A DNA stretch of 64,000 nt from CAZZCU01 sp964652825. Its GTDB lineage: Bacteria > Bdellovibrionota_B > Oligoflexia > Oligoflexales > CAZZCU01. The first letter of the stretch is position 1, and every line of letters begins with the position of its first letter. The stretch covers positions 1 through 64,000 of the forward strand of contig CAZZCU010000009.1 of NCBI GenBank assembly GCA_964652825.1. The letters are read 5' to 3'. The position numbers and the translations under genes were made by a program. This document shows positions 41,362-51,126 of the stretch, in pieces. Below the pieces are notes generated by a model. It was not told where the DNA came from. It did no database searches and saw only the letters and a program-made list of their open reading frames with translations.

Positions 41362-43857
41362 TTGTTGAATCAAAAAGATCGTAACCTGCACTTGCTAGTA
41401 CTGCTGATATTTTTCATTGCGTATGTTCTTGCGGCGGAATTTGGTCATGCGATTACTTTTTCCACCTGGCGTTTTGCCGCGGTGTGGCTCCCTAGCGGCT
41501 TGCTAGTCGCGGCTTTGATTCGCGCGCATGTATCTCATTGGTTGCCGATTCTTGTAACTGCACTGGTCGCCAATTTATTTTCCGACATATTTCTGCATGA
41601 GCGATCAACGATGATTGCTGTTCTGTTTGGACTCGTAAATATTTCTGAGGCTGTGATCGGCGCCGGCTTGATACGTTCCAGACATGAGCCGGAATTTTAT
41701 CTCAATGACGTGCAGTCCGTAGTTGATTTTCTAGTGTTTCCAACCTTGCTTGCTACCGGGATTGTGGCTTCGATCGGCGCGATCTTGGTAATGAGTATCG
41801 ATAACATGTCTAATCTCTATGACAACTTTATGTTTTGGTGGATGGGTCATGCGATGGGTGTCATGATCATGGCGCCGTTTACGTTGTTGATAACCAGTTA
41901 TCTAAGTGGCCGATGGCGGCCTGAACTGAGCTTACCTAGAGTCGCCCTGGTAACTGCGGTGTTCAGCGTCTTCCTTTTTGTTGTGACCATGGTATTTGCA
42001 AACGACACGGAACTTACGTTCATTCCATTCGCGTTGCTGGTGGGAATCGCGGTTTTGTTGGGCTCGCGTGGTGCGGTCGTGGGTGGATTTATTCTTTCGA
42101 TTATCTGCGCGTGGTGCGTGTCCCGTCAGATCGGACCGTTTGCCGACGGCGGACACATGCAAATGATGACCGTGTCGCAGTTTTATATCGGTGCAAGTTC
42201 GTTTACTGCTTTGATGGTGAGTGCGCTCATTGATCAACGTAATCAGTCAGAAGATAAGTTGCGCCTCAGCGAGAGCCGTTTTCGTGACCTAGCGGTGCGT
42301 TCGCCGGTTGGCATCATTCAGACGAATATGGCCGGTATGATTACTTTCATTAATCAGAAATGCTGCGAGATTATTCGCCGCTCTGCGGCGGATGTTGAAG
42401 GCAAGAACTGGATTGAAATTATTTACCATGAAGATCGGATGAAGTTTCGGATCCTATGGCAGCGCGCCATGGCGCGACGTTGTGATGCCGAGGCTGAGTT
42501 TCGGTTATATACGAGCCAGTCGGGCTTGGATCCGATTTGGGTAAAAGGGACTTTAAGTCCGGTGACTGATCCTGCCACCGGCACTTATGCCTGCCTAAGT
42601 TCGATCACTGATATATCCAATATTATCGAGAAGGAGAGGGAGCTGCTGGCCAGCGAGGCGAAAGTACGAGCCTATGCCGAGCAGTTGCTGCAGGCGAAGG
42701 AACACGCTGAGTCGGCAAATGCCGCGAAAGATCGATTTTTGGCGACGGTGAGTCACGAAATACGAACACCCATGACCGGCATTATTGGTATCAGTGAGCT
42801 TGTACTGGATTCTGAATTGACTGGTAAGCAACGTGAATACATTCAGATGGTGCATCGATCCGCGCAGTGTTTGTTACATATAATCAACGATATTCTTGAT
42901 CTGACCAAGATTGAGTCCGGTCATTTGGAAATGCACGCCGAGGATGTCGATATCAATGTTTTGCTCAGGGACATTTATAATTTCTTCACCGTAAAATCGG
43001 CGGAGACCAACATTAAATTGCTTTATGACGTGGATCTTCCGGACGCCAAGATTGTCTGCGACAGCATGCGACTTCGGCAAATCCTGATGAATTTGGTTGG
43101 TAATGCTTTTAAGTTTACCGAAAAGGGTTATGTCAAAATCTACGCCCGCATGGTGGCGAATCATTTGCTGGTTCATGTCGAGGATACTGGTATCGGCATA
43201 GCGAAAAGTAATTGGCACAAAGTTTTTGAGCCATTTTTACAAGCTAGCTCAGGTACAGCGCGCAAGTATGGTGGCAGTGGGCTTGGTCTGGCCATTACCC
43301 AAAAGCTTGTCAAGCTTATGCAGGGATCGATTGATTTTGACAGTCAGGAGAATGTGGGCAGTATCTTTAGGTTATCGTTACCGGCGCGTCTGGTCGTGCC
43401 CAAAGATGAAAGTACTGTGGTAGAGGCGTCGGTCATTTGCCCCAAAGTGGATAATCGCAAGAATGTATGCAAAAAGAACAGTGAAATTCTGCTGGCCGAA
43501 GACAATGAAGTTAATCAGATTCTTGCCAAAGCGATTCTCGAACAATACGGCTGTATAGTTACGATTGCTAAAAATGGTAATGAAGCGGTGTCCATGTTCA
43601 AGGACAAGCATTTTGATCTGGTATTGATGGATATCGAGATGCCTGATCTTGATGGCGTTGGAGCCACGAAAGTTATTCGTCAAACGGAAAAGGACACACA
43701 TCATCATACGCCGATTGTTGCTATGACGGCGCACGTTCTGCCCCAGTATGAGCAGATGTGCCTACAATCAGGTATGGATTCTTACTTATCCAAGCCAATC
43801 AATCGCGAAAAATTGGCGATGATTTTGGGGAAATACTTGCCGCACAGTTTCTACTGA
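41362..43857 (+). CDS. MASE1-PAS hybrid histidine kinase
   Basis: An 831-residue sensor kinase. Residues 10-290 form a MASE1-type membrane domain with about eight helices. A PAS domain (about 300-420) and a short coiled coil precede the kinase core: SHEIRTP (H465), the N-box NLVGNAFKFTEKG near 587, EDTGIGI near 607 and GGSGLGL near 637. The receiver (about 708-828) has the phospho-Asp D757 and the conserved Lys in YLSKPI. It can sense membrane-associated signals and pass phosphate to an unlinked Hpt. The start is TTG (41362 or 41365) with GAGG upstream; no ATG is in frame nearby. Its 3' end overlaps the convergent phosphoesterase gene by 59 bases. Confidence 0.93.
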   Translation: MLNQKDRNLHLLVLLIFFIAYVLAAEFGHAITFSTWRFAAVWLPSGLLVAALIRAHVSHWLPILVTALVANLFSDIFLHERSTMIAVLFGLVNISEAVIGAGLIRSRHEPEFYLNDVQSVVDFLVFPTLLATGIVASIGAILVMSIDNMSNLYDNFMFWWMGHAMGVMIMAPFTLLITSYLSGRWRPELSLPRVALVTAVFSVFLFVVTMVFANDTELTFIPFALLVGIAVLLGSRGAVVGGFILSIICAWCVSRQIGPFADGGHMQMMTVSQFYIGASSFTALMVSALIDQRNQSEDKLRLSESRFRDLAVRSPVGIIQTNMAGMITFINQKCCEIIRRSAADVEGKNWIEIIYHEDRMKFRILWQRAMARRCDAEAEFRLYTSQSGLDPIWVKGTLSPVTDPATGTYACLSSITDISNIIEKERELLASEAKVRAYAEQLLQAKEHAESANAAKDRFLATVSHEIRTPMTGIIGISELVLDSELTGKQREYIQMVHRSAQCLLHIINDILDLTKIESGHLEMHAEDVDINVLLRDIYNFFTVKSAETNIKLLYDVDLPDAKIVCDSMRLRQILMNLVGNAFKFTEKGYVKIYARMVANHLLVHVEDTGIGIAKSNWHKVFEPFLQASSGTARKYGGSGLGLAITQKLVKLMQGSIDFDSQENVGSIFRLSLPARLVVPKDESTVVEASVICPKVDNRKNVCKKNSEILLAEDNEVNQILAKAILEQYGCIVTIAKNGNEAVSMFKDKHFDLVLMDIEMPDLDGVGATKVIRQTEKDTHHHTPIVAMTAHVLPQYEQMCLQSGMDSYLSKPINREKLAMILGKYLPHSFY

Positions 43858-44710
43858 ATTGTAACTTTCTTTCTTTGATGCCGACGGAGCATTGGCTCTG
43901 ATTTGTTTTGGCATGTACGAAGTTAAGTTGGATATCGTCAGCTTCCGTATCGATATCCATTCTGACCCAAAATGCCGCCGGCTGGAACAACCAACGGGTT
44001 TGTACATGTACGTCTCGATCAACGTGATTGACCGGCGAGGCATTCAGAAATTCATGAGTGGCCCCGGAAACAATCATCGGCAATTCATCAAGCGTCAAAA
44101 GGCTGGCGATATGGTCATGGCCCACAATTAATGCGTCGATCTTATGCTTATGTTTGAGAATAATGGGCAAGACATTTTTATGGAATTTTTCTCGCTCTTT
44201 CCATTTATGATTCTTGGTGATTGAAAAGGGTGGGTGGTGGAAAACCAGAAAATTAAATTTAGCCTGCGAGTTCTCCAGATTGATATCGAGCCATGTAGCT
44301 TGCTCACTGGCGGTAGAGGTATTGTCTGAATTCAAAACGAGAAAGCGTAGGTCGGTGCCGATGTCTTGCACATAGTATTCACCGGGCATTTTGAAGTATT
44401 TGACTTCGGCGTCATAGCCGCCATGATGATTGCCGATGGCGACGACGGGGAAACGAAATTCAGTCCAGGGGCGCCAGGCGAGCTCATAGGTTCCGATATA
44501 GAGATTATCGCCAGGTAGGATAAGATCGGTTATGCCGTTTTTGCTGATGGAGTCCCTGACGCCGCGCGTATGACTATTCCAGAGCCCGGCGTCACCAATA
44601 ATGGCAAAACTGTGTGCGTCGGCAAGCAATCTGCCGGTGGGTCCGGCAAGCAGAAGTAAAAACCCTAATGTGGCGATAAACGGCAACGGAACTTGCGTTA
44701 ATCTTTTCAT
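43799..44710 (-). CDS. Secreted calcineurin-like metallophosphoesterase
   Basis: A 303-residue exported protein, signal ending LLADA near residue 32. Metallophosphoesterase motifs appear in order: IGDAGLW (metal Asp), PGDNLY, AIGNHHGG (Asn-His), VFHHPPFS and VGHDHIAS. GNHD is GNHH here, a tolerated variant. It resembles purple acid phosphatase-like bacterial enzymes that hydrolyse phosphoesters in the periplasm. Downstream are 59 bases that also code the end of the hybrid kinase on the opposite strand, unusually long for convergent genes, so an antisense effect between their mRNAs is possible. Confidence 0.9.
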   Translation of the reverse strand: MKRLTQVPLPFIATLGFLLLLAGPTGRLLADAHSFAIIGDAGLWNSHTRGVRDSISKNGITDLILPGDNLYIGTYELAWRPWTEFRFPVVAIGNHHGGYDAEVKYFKMPGEYYVQDIGTDLRFLVLNSDNTSTASEQATWLDINLENSQAKFNFLVFHHPPFSITKNHKWKEREKFHKNVLPIILKHKHKIDALIVGHDHIASLLTLDELPMIVSGATHEFLNASPVNHVDRDVHVQTRWLFQPAAFWVRMDIDTEADDIQLNFVHAKTNQSQCSVGIKERKLQFSRNCAASISPKSSPIFRD

Positions 44711-44781
44711 GAGGCACCTCTGGATTTGGATTAATCGGTTATTGGGCCAAGCTTAGCTGGTCGGTAAAGCCGTGACAAGCA

Positions 44782-46065
44782 TTACAATACGGTTTGTGTC
44801 CAGCTCTCAATCATGCTGCGGATGGCGAGTTCGCCGGTGTAGTTGCCGCAAATAATGTTGCCGGGTTGTGCGCACCAATCTTGTGTGGCGATGCTCCAGG
44901 TGTCGCGGAGATTGCGTTCGTACACCGGGATGGCTTGTGGCCAACGATGAATGATCTGCATGGGAATCTCCCAGGTCGTATCATGAATGAGGCGAAGACT
45001 TTCCTGAACGACTGTGGTGATCCTAGCATCATCCCAGGATATGACCTCAGGATGGCGTGTGCCCCCGAGCATGATCGTAAAAACGGCGATGTTGCTGTTG
45101 TTGTCATTGCGTCCGCTAAACGTCGCTGAGGTGTAGAGAACGCCTAACATATTCAAATTTTCTCGTGCCGGTACCAGAAAACCCACGCCTGGCGGATTCT
45201 GGGCTGGTGTTTGCGGTCGCGCAAAAACAGTCACGGAAACCATGGGAGCATATCGAATCTTATGCAGCGCAGTGGACGTTGTCGGTGCGGCTTTGTTCAA
45301 TAGCAGTGCGGCCGCTGGTGCTGGAACACATAAGATCGTATTGGCATCCGAACGAATGCTAGCGTCAGTACTCAGCTTCATGGTGACCTGTGGATGCTGG
45401 TTGAGATAGGTCGCAAGTTTATCGATGATTTCCTGCATGCCGCCAGCGGGAGCCGTCATGCGGATGGTATCGTGTTTTTTAATATGATCGCGATTGAAAA
45501 CTCGTCTACGCAATCTGTCGGTGATCAAGCTGTGGCCGTCGCGGCAGCGTAATTGCGGATAGGTTGCGTCTAAATCAAGTTCATAAGGATCGGCTGCATA
45601 AATGCCCGTGGTGAAAGGATTGAGCAGATAATCGGTCGCTGCTTGGCCGAGATGATGTGCGCTCCAGGCCCCAAGGGATAGTTCATGGTCATGGCTGATG
45701 GCGCGTCGGAACAAAGTCCGTAGTCCCATGCCGATGAGTTCATGGATTTGTAACGGGAATCGTTGCAGGCGTTTGTTTCGCACAATAAACCGCGCCGATG
45801 CCTTGGGGTCGGCGTTGAGAAGATTGATGCCAAGATTTGCACAAAATTCGCGAACGCAATCATTGGCGCGAATCGAGGTCGCGGCACTTTCCGCTAATCC
45901 ATATGGTGTTTGCTGCGTGGCAATCAAACCGCCCAAGCGCGATGATTTTTCGTACAACGTCACGCGATAGCCGGCTTTGGCGGCGAAGTAAGCGGCAATC
46001 AGGCCGGAGATACCGCCACCGAAGACGTCTGCTTGGCGGATGTTGCGATCAATTTGGCCCAGCAT
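44782..46065 (-). CDS. hemY: Oxygen-dependent protoporphyrinogen oxidase
   Basis: A 427-residue flavoprotein with the FAD loop VFGGGISGLIAAYFA at its start and the conserved YEKSSRLGG after it. It oxidises protoporphyrinogen IX to protoporphyrin IX with O2, the penultimate step of heme synthesis (also named hemG in some annotations; it is not the flavodoxin type). The start is the ATG at 46065 inside the 3' end of hemH, a 17-base overlap; a longer frame from 46230 would add 55 unlike residues read opposite hemH. It is the last gene of the heme operon. Use of the O2-dependent enzyme fits an aerobe. Confidence 0.93.
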   Translation of the reverse strand: MLGQIDRNIRQADVFGGGISGLIAAYFAAKAGYRVTLYEKSSRLGGLIATQQTPYGLAESAATSIRANDCVREFCANLGINLLNADPKASARFIVRNKRLQRFPLQIHELIGMGLRTLFRRAISHDHELSLGAWSAHHLGQAATDYLLNPFTTGIYAADPYELDLDATYPQLRCRDGHSLITDRLRRRVFNRDHIKKHDTIRMTAPAGGMQEIIDKLATYLNQHPQVTMKLSTDASIRSDANTILCVPAPAAALLLNKAAPTTSTALHKIRYAPMVSVTVFARPQTPAQNPPGVGFLVPARENLNMLGVLYTSATFSGRNDNNSNIAVFTIMLGGTRHPEVISWDDARITTVVQESLRLIHDTTWEIPMQIIHRWPQAIPVYERNLRDTWSIATQDWCAQPGNIICGNYTGELAIRSMIESWTQTVL

Positions 46066-47023
46066 GCGGCGCCGTTGTATATTTAGTGATGACGTCAGCC
46101 AGAACGTCGGCGAAGCGAGGGTCGTCATTGAAAGTCGGGACACGTCGATAGTCGATGATACCGGCTTGCTCGCTGATTTTTGCGTATTCGATATCCAGTT
46201 CGTAAAGTGTCTCGATATGATCGCTGACAAAACTCACCGGCACCACCACCAGATTGCGAATACCTTCCCGCGCTAGTCGTTTAATCTCGTCGTCGATGTG
46301 CGGGCCCAGCCAGGGCAGAGGGCCATTGCGTGACTGGAACGCCAGCGACCAATTATGACTGAGCTTGGTTGCGGCGCCTTTCACGGTCTGCTCGATATGC
46401 TGCGGATAGGGATCGCCTTTAGCGATAATTTTCATCGGCAGCGAATGCGCCGAAAATAAAACGTGCGTTTGCGTTAACGGCAAGCTTTCGCATACCGCCG
46501 CCAGTTGTTCCCTTACCAGCTCAATATATTTTGGCTCGTCGTGCCACTTCTCAATGCAGACGAGCTCGGGCTGCCAGTTTAGCTGGTGCAGAGCGCGGCG
46601 CAGGTTATTCAGACAGGAGCCTGTGGTGGTGGTGGAAAACTGCGGAAAAAGCGCGAGAACAACAATGCGCTTATATTCATGTGTGCGCATGGCGCGCAAA
46701 GTATCTTCGATAAAAGGCGGGGCGTAATTCATGCCGATCCAAACCTTTGCATCCTGTCCCCGGCTTCGTAGCCGTTCTTGTAACAGCCCGGCCTGACGCT
46801 CAGTCCAATATCGTTGCGGTGAGCCACCGCCGATCATGGCATACATGCGTTTTGATTGTTTGGTTTTCAGGAAAACAATAATGCGAGCTAAAATCCAAGC
46901 GAGCCAACGCGGCATACCACTGAGTACATTTGGATCGTTGAACAAACGCATTAGGAATGGTTTTACGTCGTCATTGGTCTCCGGGCCGCCGAAGTTAAGC
47001 AGGAGAATCGCGGTGTCTTTCAT
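46049..47023 (-). CDS. hemH: Ferrochelatase
   Basis: A 324-residue ferrochelatase of typical bacterial length. It has the N-terminal LLNFGGPETNDDVKPFL, FSAHSLPMKI (metal-entry His region) and VPVSFVSDHIETLYELD, with the Glu that partners the active-site His. It inserts Fe(II) into protoporphyrin IX as the final step. I see no C-terminal cluster of four cysteines, so a [2Fe-2S] cluster is unlikely. It starts 2 bases after hemN and overlaps hemY by 17 bases, so the products are translationally coupled. Confidence 0.95.
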   Translation of the reverse strand: MKDTAILLLNFGGPETNDDVKPFLMRLFNDPNVLSGMPRWLAWILARIIVFLKTKQSKRMYAMIGGGSPQRYWTERQAGLLQERLRSRGQDAKVWIGMNYAPPFIEDTLRAMRTHEYKRIVVLALFPQFSTTTTGSCLNNLRRALHQLNWQPELVCIEKWHDEPKYIELVREQLAAVCESLPLTQTHVLFSAHSLPMKIIAKGDPYPQHIEQTVKGAATKLSHNWSLAFQSRNGPLPWLGPHIDDEIKRLAREGIRNLVVVPVSFVSDHIETLYELDIEYAKISEQAGIIDYRRVPTFNDDPRFADVLADVITKYTTAPHAGPN

Positions 47024-47025
47024 GC

Positions 47026-48399
47026 TTACACCGTCTTGCTGAATTGAGTGGCTTGGTTTTGGGCGCGATGCAGCCGCGCATCAAAGATCATGCCGACATT
47101 GCGAATGAATGGCCGTCCTTGTTCGGTTATGCGAACGTGATCATCCCGTAACTCGATGATGCCATCATTGGCCAGATCAGCTAATTGCTTTTGCATGGTC
47201 TGCAAATGTCGGGTTGTTGGATCGTTCTCAGACCAGGATGTTTCAAACTTGGTCATGAGATTTAATATGTGTGTACGTATTGCCTCGTCTTCTTCGCTCA
47301 GCAGGTGACCACGTAAGATAGGTAGTTCGCCCTTGGCGATCGCTGCCTGATAGCGTTCCAGTGATTTTTCATTCTGGATGAATGCCGACCATGAATCACT
47401 GATCGCCGAAACACCCAAACCGATTAGCGGTACAATCGGTTTGGTGGTATAACCCATGAAATTGCGGAATAACGTACGTTCTTGCGTCGCCTGCCAGAGC
47501 TTATCGCCAGGCAAAGCGAAATGATCCATGCCGATCTCCAGATATCCGGCGCTTTCAAGGTTTTGGCGACCCAGCTCGTACAAACGACGCTTGGCTTTGC
47601 CGTCGGGAAGGTCCGCTTCCGTAAAGCGTCGTTGGCTTGGTTTGATCCATGGCACATGTGCATAGCTGTAAAAGGCAATTCGCTCGGGACGCAGTCGCAG
47701 TACGGCCTGAAATGTCTGTTCAATGCTGGCTTCGGTTTGTTTTGGTAAGCCGTAGATGAGATCGAAATTGATGCTGGTGTAACCGATGGCGCGCGCTGCC
47801 GCGACGACTTTGGCAACGCCGGCTTCGGGTTGGATGCGATTCACGATTTCCTGCACGGTCGGATCAAAGTCCTGAATACCCATGCTGACGCGCCGAAACC
47901 CGACATCGTAAAGCACTTGCAACTGCTCACTGTTGGTAACGCGCGGGTCCACTTCAATAGAAAATTCCGCTCCCGACTGTACATCGCAATGAGCAAGAAT
48001 CCCGTCCATCAACCGGCGCAACTCTTGGGCGGAGAGAAAAGTCGGTGTGCCGCCACCTAAATGAATCTCGCTAATCGCGATAGTTTCACGTTGCAGTTGT
48101 CGACGATACAAATGCCACTCGGCAAGAACACTCTCAATGTAGGGTATTGCCACCGCATGATTTTTGGTAATGCGCGTGTTGCAGCCACAGTAAGTGCACA
48201 GCGTTTCGCAAAAAGGAATGTGAATGTAGAGCGCAGAGCCTTGGCCGGTTGACTGGGTCGATACGGCCTTGTTGACAGTCTTAAACCACGTGGCGCTATC
48301 CGGGGTTTTATCCCAAAACGGTACGGTCGGATAACTGGTGTAGCGGGGACCGGGGACGTTGTATTTTTCCAGCAGTTGATTGGTTGCGATTTTGGTCAT
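47026..48399 (-). CDS. hemN: Oxygen-independent coproporphyrinogen III oxidase
   Basis: A 457-residue radical SAM enzyme. It starts with the HemN-specific VPGPRYTSYPTVPFW and carries the [4Fe-4S] motif HIPFCETLCTYCGC, including the extra Cys of true HemN. GGGTPTFLS follows. It decarboxylates coproporphyrinogen III to protoporphyrinogen IX without oxygen, so with O2-using HemY the pathway mixes oxygen-independent and oxygen-dependent steps. The start codon overlaps the hemE stop as TGATG. No hemF is present in the window. Confidence 0.96.
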   Translation of the reverse strand: MTKIATNQLLEKYNVPGPRYTSYPTVPFWDKTPDSATWFKTVNKAVSTQSTGQGSALYIHIPFCETLCTYCGCNTRITKNHAVAIPYIESVLAEWHLYRRQLQRETIAISEIHLGGGTPTFLSAQELRRLMDGILAHCDVQSGAEFSIEVDPRVTNSEQLQVLYDVGFRRVSMGIQDFDPTVQEIVNRIQPEAGVAKVVAAARAIGYTSINFDLIYGLPKQTEASIEQTFQAVLRLRPERIAFYSYAHVPWIKPSQRRFTEADLPDGKAKRRLYELGRQNLESAGYLEIGMDHFALPGDKLWQATQERTLFRNFMGYTTKPIVPLIGLGVSAISDSWSAFIQNEKSLERYQAAIAKGELPILRGHLLSEEDEAIRTHILNLMTKFETSWSENDPTTRHLQTMQKQLADLANDGIIELRDDHVRITEQGRPFIRNVGMIFDARLHRAQNQATQFSKTV

Positions 48400-49439
48400 C
48401 AGAAAATCCTGCGCGCGGCATCAACAAATTGATGCACATGTTGTTCGGGGGTTTTTGGTAATACGCCATGGCCAAGACCGCAAATCCAGCCGGCGCGTTT
48501 TTCCGCCGGAATCGTCTGTACCTCGCGCAAGAACGTTTCGAGATGTTTTTGAAATGTCGGCGTATCCGCCAATAACAAATGAGGATCAAAATTACCCTGG
48601 ATAGCCCAACGATCCGCAAATTCCAAAATCACGTCCTTGATATCGGCATGCCAATCAATTCCCAGGCAGTCAAACCCGACGTTAGTCAACGTGCGCCAAT
48701 GGCTGGCATCGGTGTTTTTGCTGTAATAAATAACCGGTACTAGCGGTTGCGTGTGTTTGAATTCACGAATCAGCTTTGTCAAGGTAGGTACGATTTGTTC
48801 CGCATAAACCTCAGCATTGACGTAGCCCGCACACGTATCAAAAATCGCCACTGCGGATGCGCCGCTCTTGGCTTGTTGAATCATGGAGTGCGCTAGGATC
48901 GGTAATAATCGCTCTGCAAAACCTTGCCAACGTCCATCGGCAAAACCGGCCACCGCTGAATCCAGATTGTCTTTATGGCTGCCACAGGTCGCGTAGCAGT
49001 AGAGTGTCCATGGGCCGCCGATAAACCCGAGCAAGGCTTTGTCGTCACCCAAGCGCGCTCGCGTAGCGGCAACGGCTTGGGCTTGGAAATCAAGTTTGGT
49101 TTTGGCGTTGTCACTGCTGTCCAGTTTTGCGAGATCGTCTTTGCTGTTGAGCAGGAAACCCAGGTGTGGGGCCGGATCGTATGCGAGCGGAAAACCGAGC
49201 GCTTCGAGCGGGAATAAAATGTCCGAGAATAGGATAGCCGCATCAAACTTAAACTCGTCGACTGGTCCCATGGCGACTTCGGCCGCGACTTCGGGAGTCT
49301 TACAGATTTGATCAAAGCTGTAGCGTTGGCGTATGTTTTGATAGTGAGCGTGATAACGACCAGCCTGGCGCATAAACCAAATTGGTGGCGTGCTGAAATT
49401 GCTTTTGCTGAGAGCGCGTTCAAGACGAGTTGTCTGCAT
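48399..49439 (-). CDS. hemE: Uroporphyrinogen decarboxylase
   Basis: A 346-residue enzyme of expected size. The signature PPIWFMRQAGRYHAHYQ is present, and FIGGPWTLYCY and GLGHGVLPKTPEQHV match the family; the catalytic Asp lies in ILFSDILFPLEALG. It removes four carboxyl groups from uroporphyrinogen III to give coproporphyrinogen III. It lies 15 bases after the response regulator and shares TGATG with hemN. It is part of the ten-gene heme operon. Confidence 0.97.
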   Translation of the reverse strand: MQTTRLERALSKSNFSTPPIWFMRQAGRYHAHYQNIRQRYSFDQICKTPEVAAEVAMGPVDEFKFDAAILFSDILFPLEALGFPLAYDPAPHLGFLLNSKDDLAKLDSSDNAKTKLDFQAQAVAATRARLGDDKALLGFIGGPWTLYCYATCGSHKDNLDSAVAGFADGRWQGFAERLLPILAHSMIQQAKSGASAVAIFDTCAGYVNAEVYAEQIVPTLTKLIREFKHTQPLVPVIYYSKNTDASHWRTLTNVGFDCLGIDWHADIKDVILEFADRWAIQGNFDPHLLLADTPTFQKHLETFLREVQTIPAEKRAGWICGLGHGVLPKTPEQHVHQFVDAARRIF

Positions 49440-49454
49440 GTATTTCTCCCAACC

Positions 49455-50186
49455 CTAAGTTAACTGATAGCCGACGCCACGGATGCTGCGGATAATTTGT
49501 GGATTCTCTGGATCACTTTCGACAAAGCGCCGCAGCTTAACGATAAAATTATCAACGGTTCGCGGTGTCGGATATTCATCCGGCGACCAGACGAAATCCA
49601 GAATTTCATCACGACTGACGACTTGACCACGACGTTCGATCAGAAATTTTAGCAAGGCGCATTCTCGATGTGACAGACGGAATTCTTGCTCGCCGCGATG
49701 CGCGGCAAAGGCACGCAAATCAATTCTCGCCTCGCCGATTTGCAGAATATCCTGGCGACTGGGCTCCATCACGAACTGCGAACGATTTAACACCTTGCGT
49801 ATGCGCAGCATTAATTCGCGCAGATGAAATGGTTTGACGATGTAGTCTTCGGCACCGAGTTCCAGGCCAAATATGCGATCCTCAAGGTCACCGCGCGCTG
49901 TTAAAAATATGACCGCGCAACCGCGCTGCAATTGGTGCAGTTGTCTTGCCACGTCAAATCCCGAGCCATCCGGTAGGCCGACGTCAAGGAGCGCCAAATG
50001 AAACTGCTGCTCGGCAATGGTTTGCATAGCCTCGGCGCGTGACGACGCCAGGCGAGTAGCAAAACCATTCGCAGCCAGTTGCTCCACGAGAGTTTTGCCA
50101 AGATTGGTTTCGTCTTCGACAACGAGGAGTTGAGCTTGTGCCGAAGATAGAGTTGGTATCTGTTCGCTATGCATGGCTATCCTCAA
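49455..50186 (-). CDS. OmpR/PhoB-family response regulator in heme operon
   Basis: A 243-residue regulator. The receiver has the acidic pair VEDE near 23 and the phospho-Asp D68 in LLDVGLPDGSG, with Lys in IVKPFHLRELM. The winged-helix output has the recognition region LSHRECALLKFLIERRGQVVSRDEIL and ends in the family wing RSIRGVGYQL. The start may be Met 1 or Met 5. It overlaps its kinase gene by 20 bases and sits between hemL and hemE. It therefore probably controls the heme operon itself or genes tied to heme or oxygen status. Such placement inside a heme operon is uncommon. Confidence 0.95.
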   Translation of the reverse strand: MRIAMHSEQIPTLSSAQAQLLVVEDETNLGKTLVEQLAANGFATRLASSRAEAMQTIAEQQFHLALLDVGLPDGSGFDVARQLHQLQRGCAVIFLTARGDLEDRIFGLELGAEDYIVKPFHLRELMLRIRKVLNRSQFVMEPSRQDILQIGEARIDLRAFAAHRGEQEFRLSHRECALLKFLIERRGQVVSRDEILDFVWSPDEYPTPRTVDNFIVKLRRFVESDPENPQIIRSIRGVGYQLT

Positions 50187-51126
50187 CTTTAAAACACATG
50201 TCGGCTTGAAATCCTTGGGGGGAGCTAAATTTAACGTGTCCGCCCATGCGATCCATAAGCGTCTGAATTAAGTACAAACCAACGCCGGCCCCCTGAGATT
50301 CCGCTCCCTTGTGGAACAGCTTACCGAGATTTTTGGTGTCGCCGACAAAGCCGCAGCCATTGTCCTGATAAATAATATGGATTTTGTCTCCATCGACGAC
50401 GGAGCGGACTTGGATAATCTGATCAGTGCTTCGGCCATGGCGTACTGTATTGTCCAGCAGGTTGCGCAGTATGGTTTGCAACGCGAATTGATCAGCCAGG
50501 ACCACGGCGTCATTGATGTCGACTTGCAGTTGAATCGGCTTTTGCGCCGTCTCTCGCCAGGAGTTCAGCGTGCGATTGACAACTTGTTTGATCGGCACCG
50601 GTTTCAGCAGCAGATTGGCGCCGCCTTCGATACGCGCAAGCTCCAACGCGCGTTCTACTTGTGATTCCAGGCGAGTCGTGTCTTCGAGCAAACGCTTCAA
50701 CAAAGCGTCCTGTTGTTCCGGTGTGCTCTTGCCGTCGGCGATGGCTTCGGCTTGTAGTCGGATACTACTGAGCGGTGTGCGCAGTTCATGTGTCCATGCC
50801 GCCAGGAAGCCTTCGATGGAACGCGAGCGTTTGAGTTCGCTCCAGTACAGCCAGGCGAAGGCACCGGTAGTAGCCAAAATAAATACAAAAATCACCGCTG
50901 CTTCCCACAACAGCATTCTCGGCGTAGCAATAATGCCGAAATCGCCTTCGGCGAAAAGCGTGCCCGCAAAGGGTTGGAGCACAGCCAGTAATTTTGATTG
51001 TTGATAAAGCAACCAGCCCCACCAGGCTACGACCGAGGCAATCGTCACAAACCAAATAATTTGCGCCGCGAATAAAATCCGCAGATGGCGCAACGGGGTA
51101 TGAGTTAATTTGCCGCGACCGCTCAT
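50167..51126 (-). CDS. Sensor histidine kinase in heme operon
   Basis: A 319-residue kinase with two membrane helices (about 18-40 and 70-95) around a loop of only about 30 residues, so it is likely to sense a membrane or intramembrane signal, or a partner protein. There is no HAMP or PAS domain. The kinase core follows at once: WTHELRTPLSS (H113), NLLDNTVRHG (N-box), YQDNGCGF and GAGVGLYLI. It overlaps hemL by 4 bases (ATGA) and the regulator by 20. With the regulator it forms a complete two-component system embedded between hemL and hemE. Confidence 0.94.
   Translation of the reverse strand: MSGRGKLTHTPLRHLRILFAAQIIWFVTIASVVAWWGWLLYQQSKLLAVLQPFAGTLFAEGDFGIIATPRMLLWEAAVIFVFILATTGAFAWLYWSELKRSRSIEGFLAAWTHELRTPLSSIRLQAEAIADGKSTPEQQDALLKRLLEDTTRLESQVERALELARIEGGANLLLKPVPIKQVVNRTLNSWRETAQKPIQLQVDINDAVVLADQFALQTILRNLLDNTVRHGRSTDQIIQVRSVVDGDKIHIIYQDNGCGFVGDTKNLGKLFHKGAESQGAGVGLYLIQTLMDRMGGHVKFSSPQGFQADMCFKVEDSHA

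Noticed and set aside
46066..46230. Longer N terminus for hemY
   Set aside because: The extra 55 residues are read opposite hemH and show no likeness to the family; the FAD loop begins just after the ATG at 46065.
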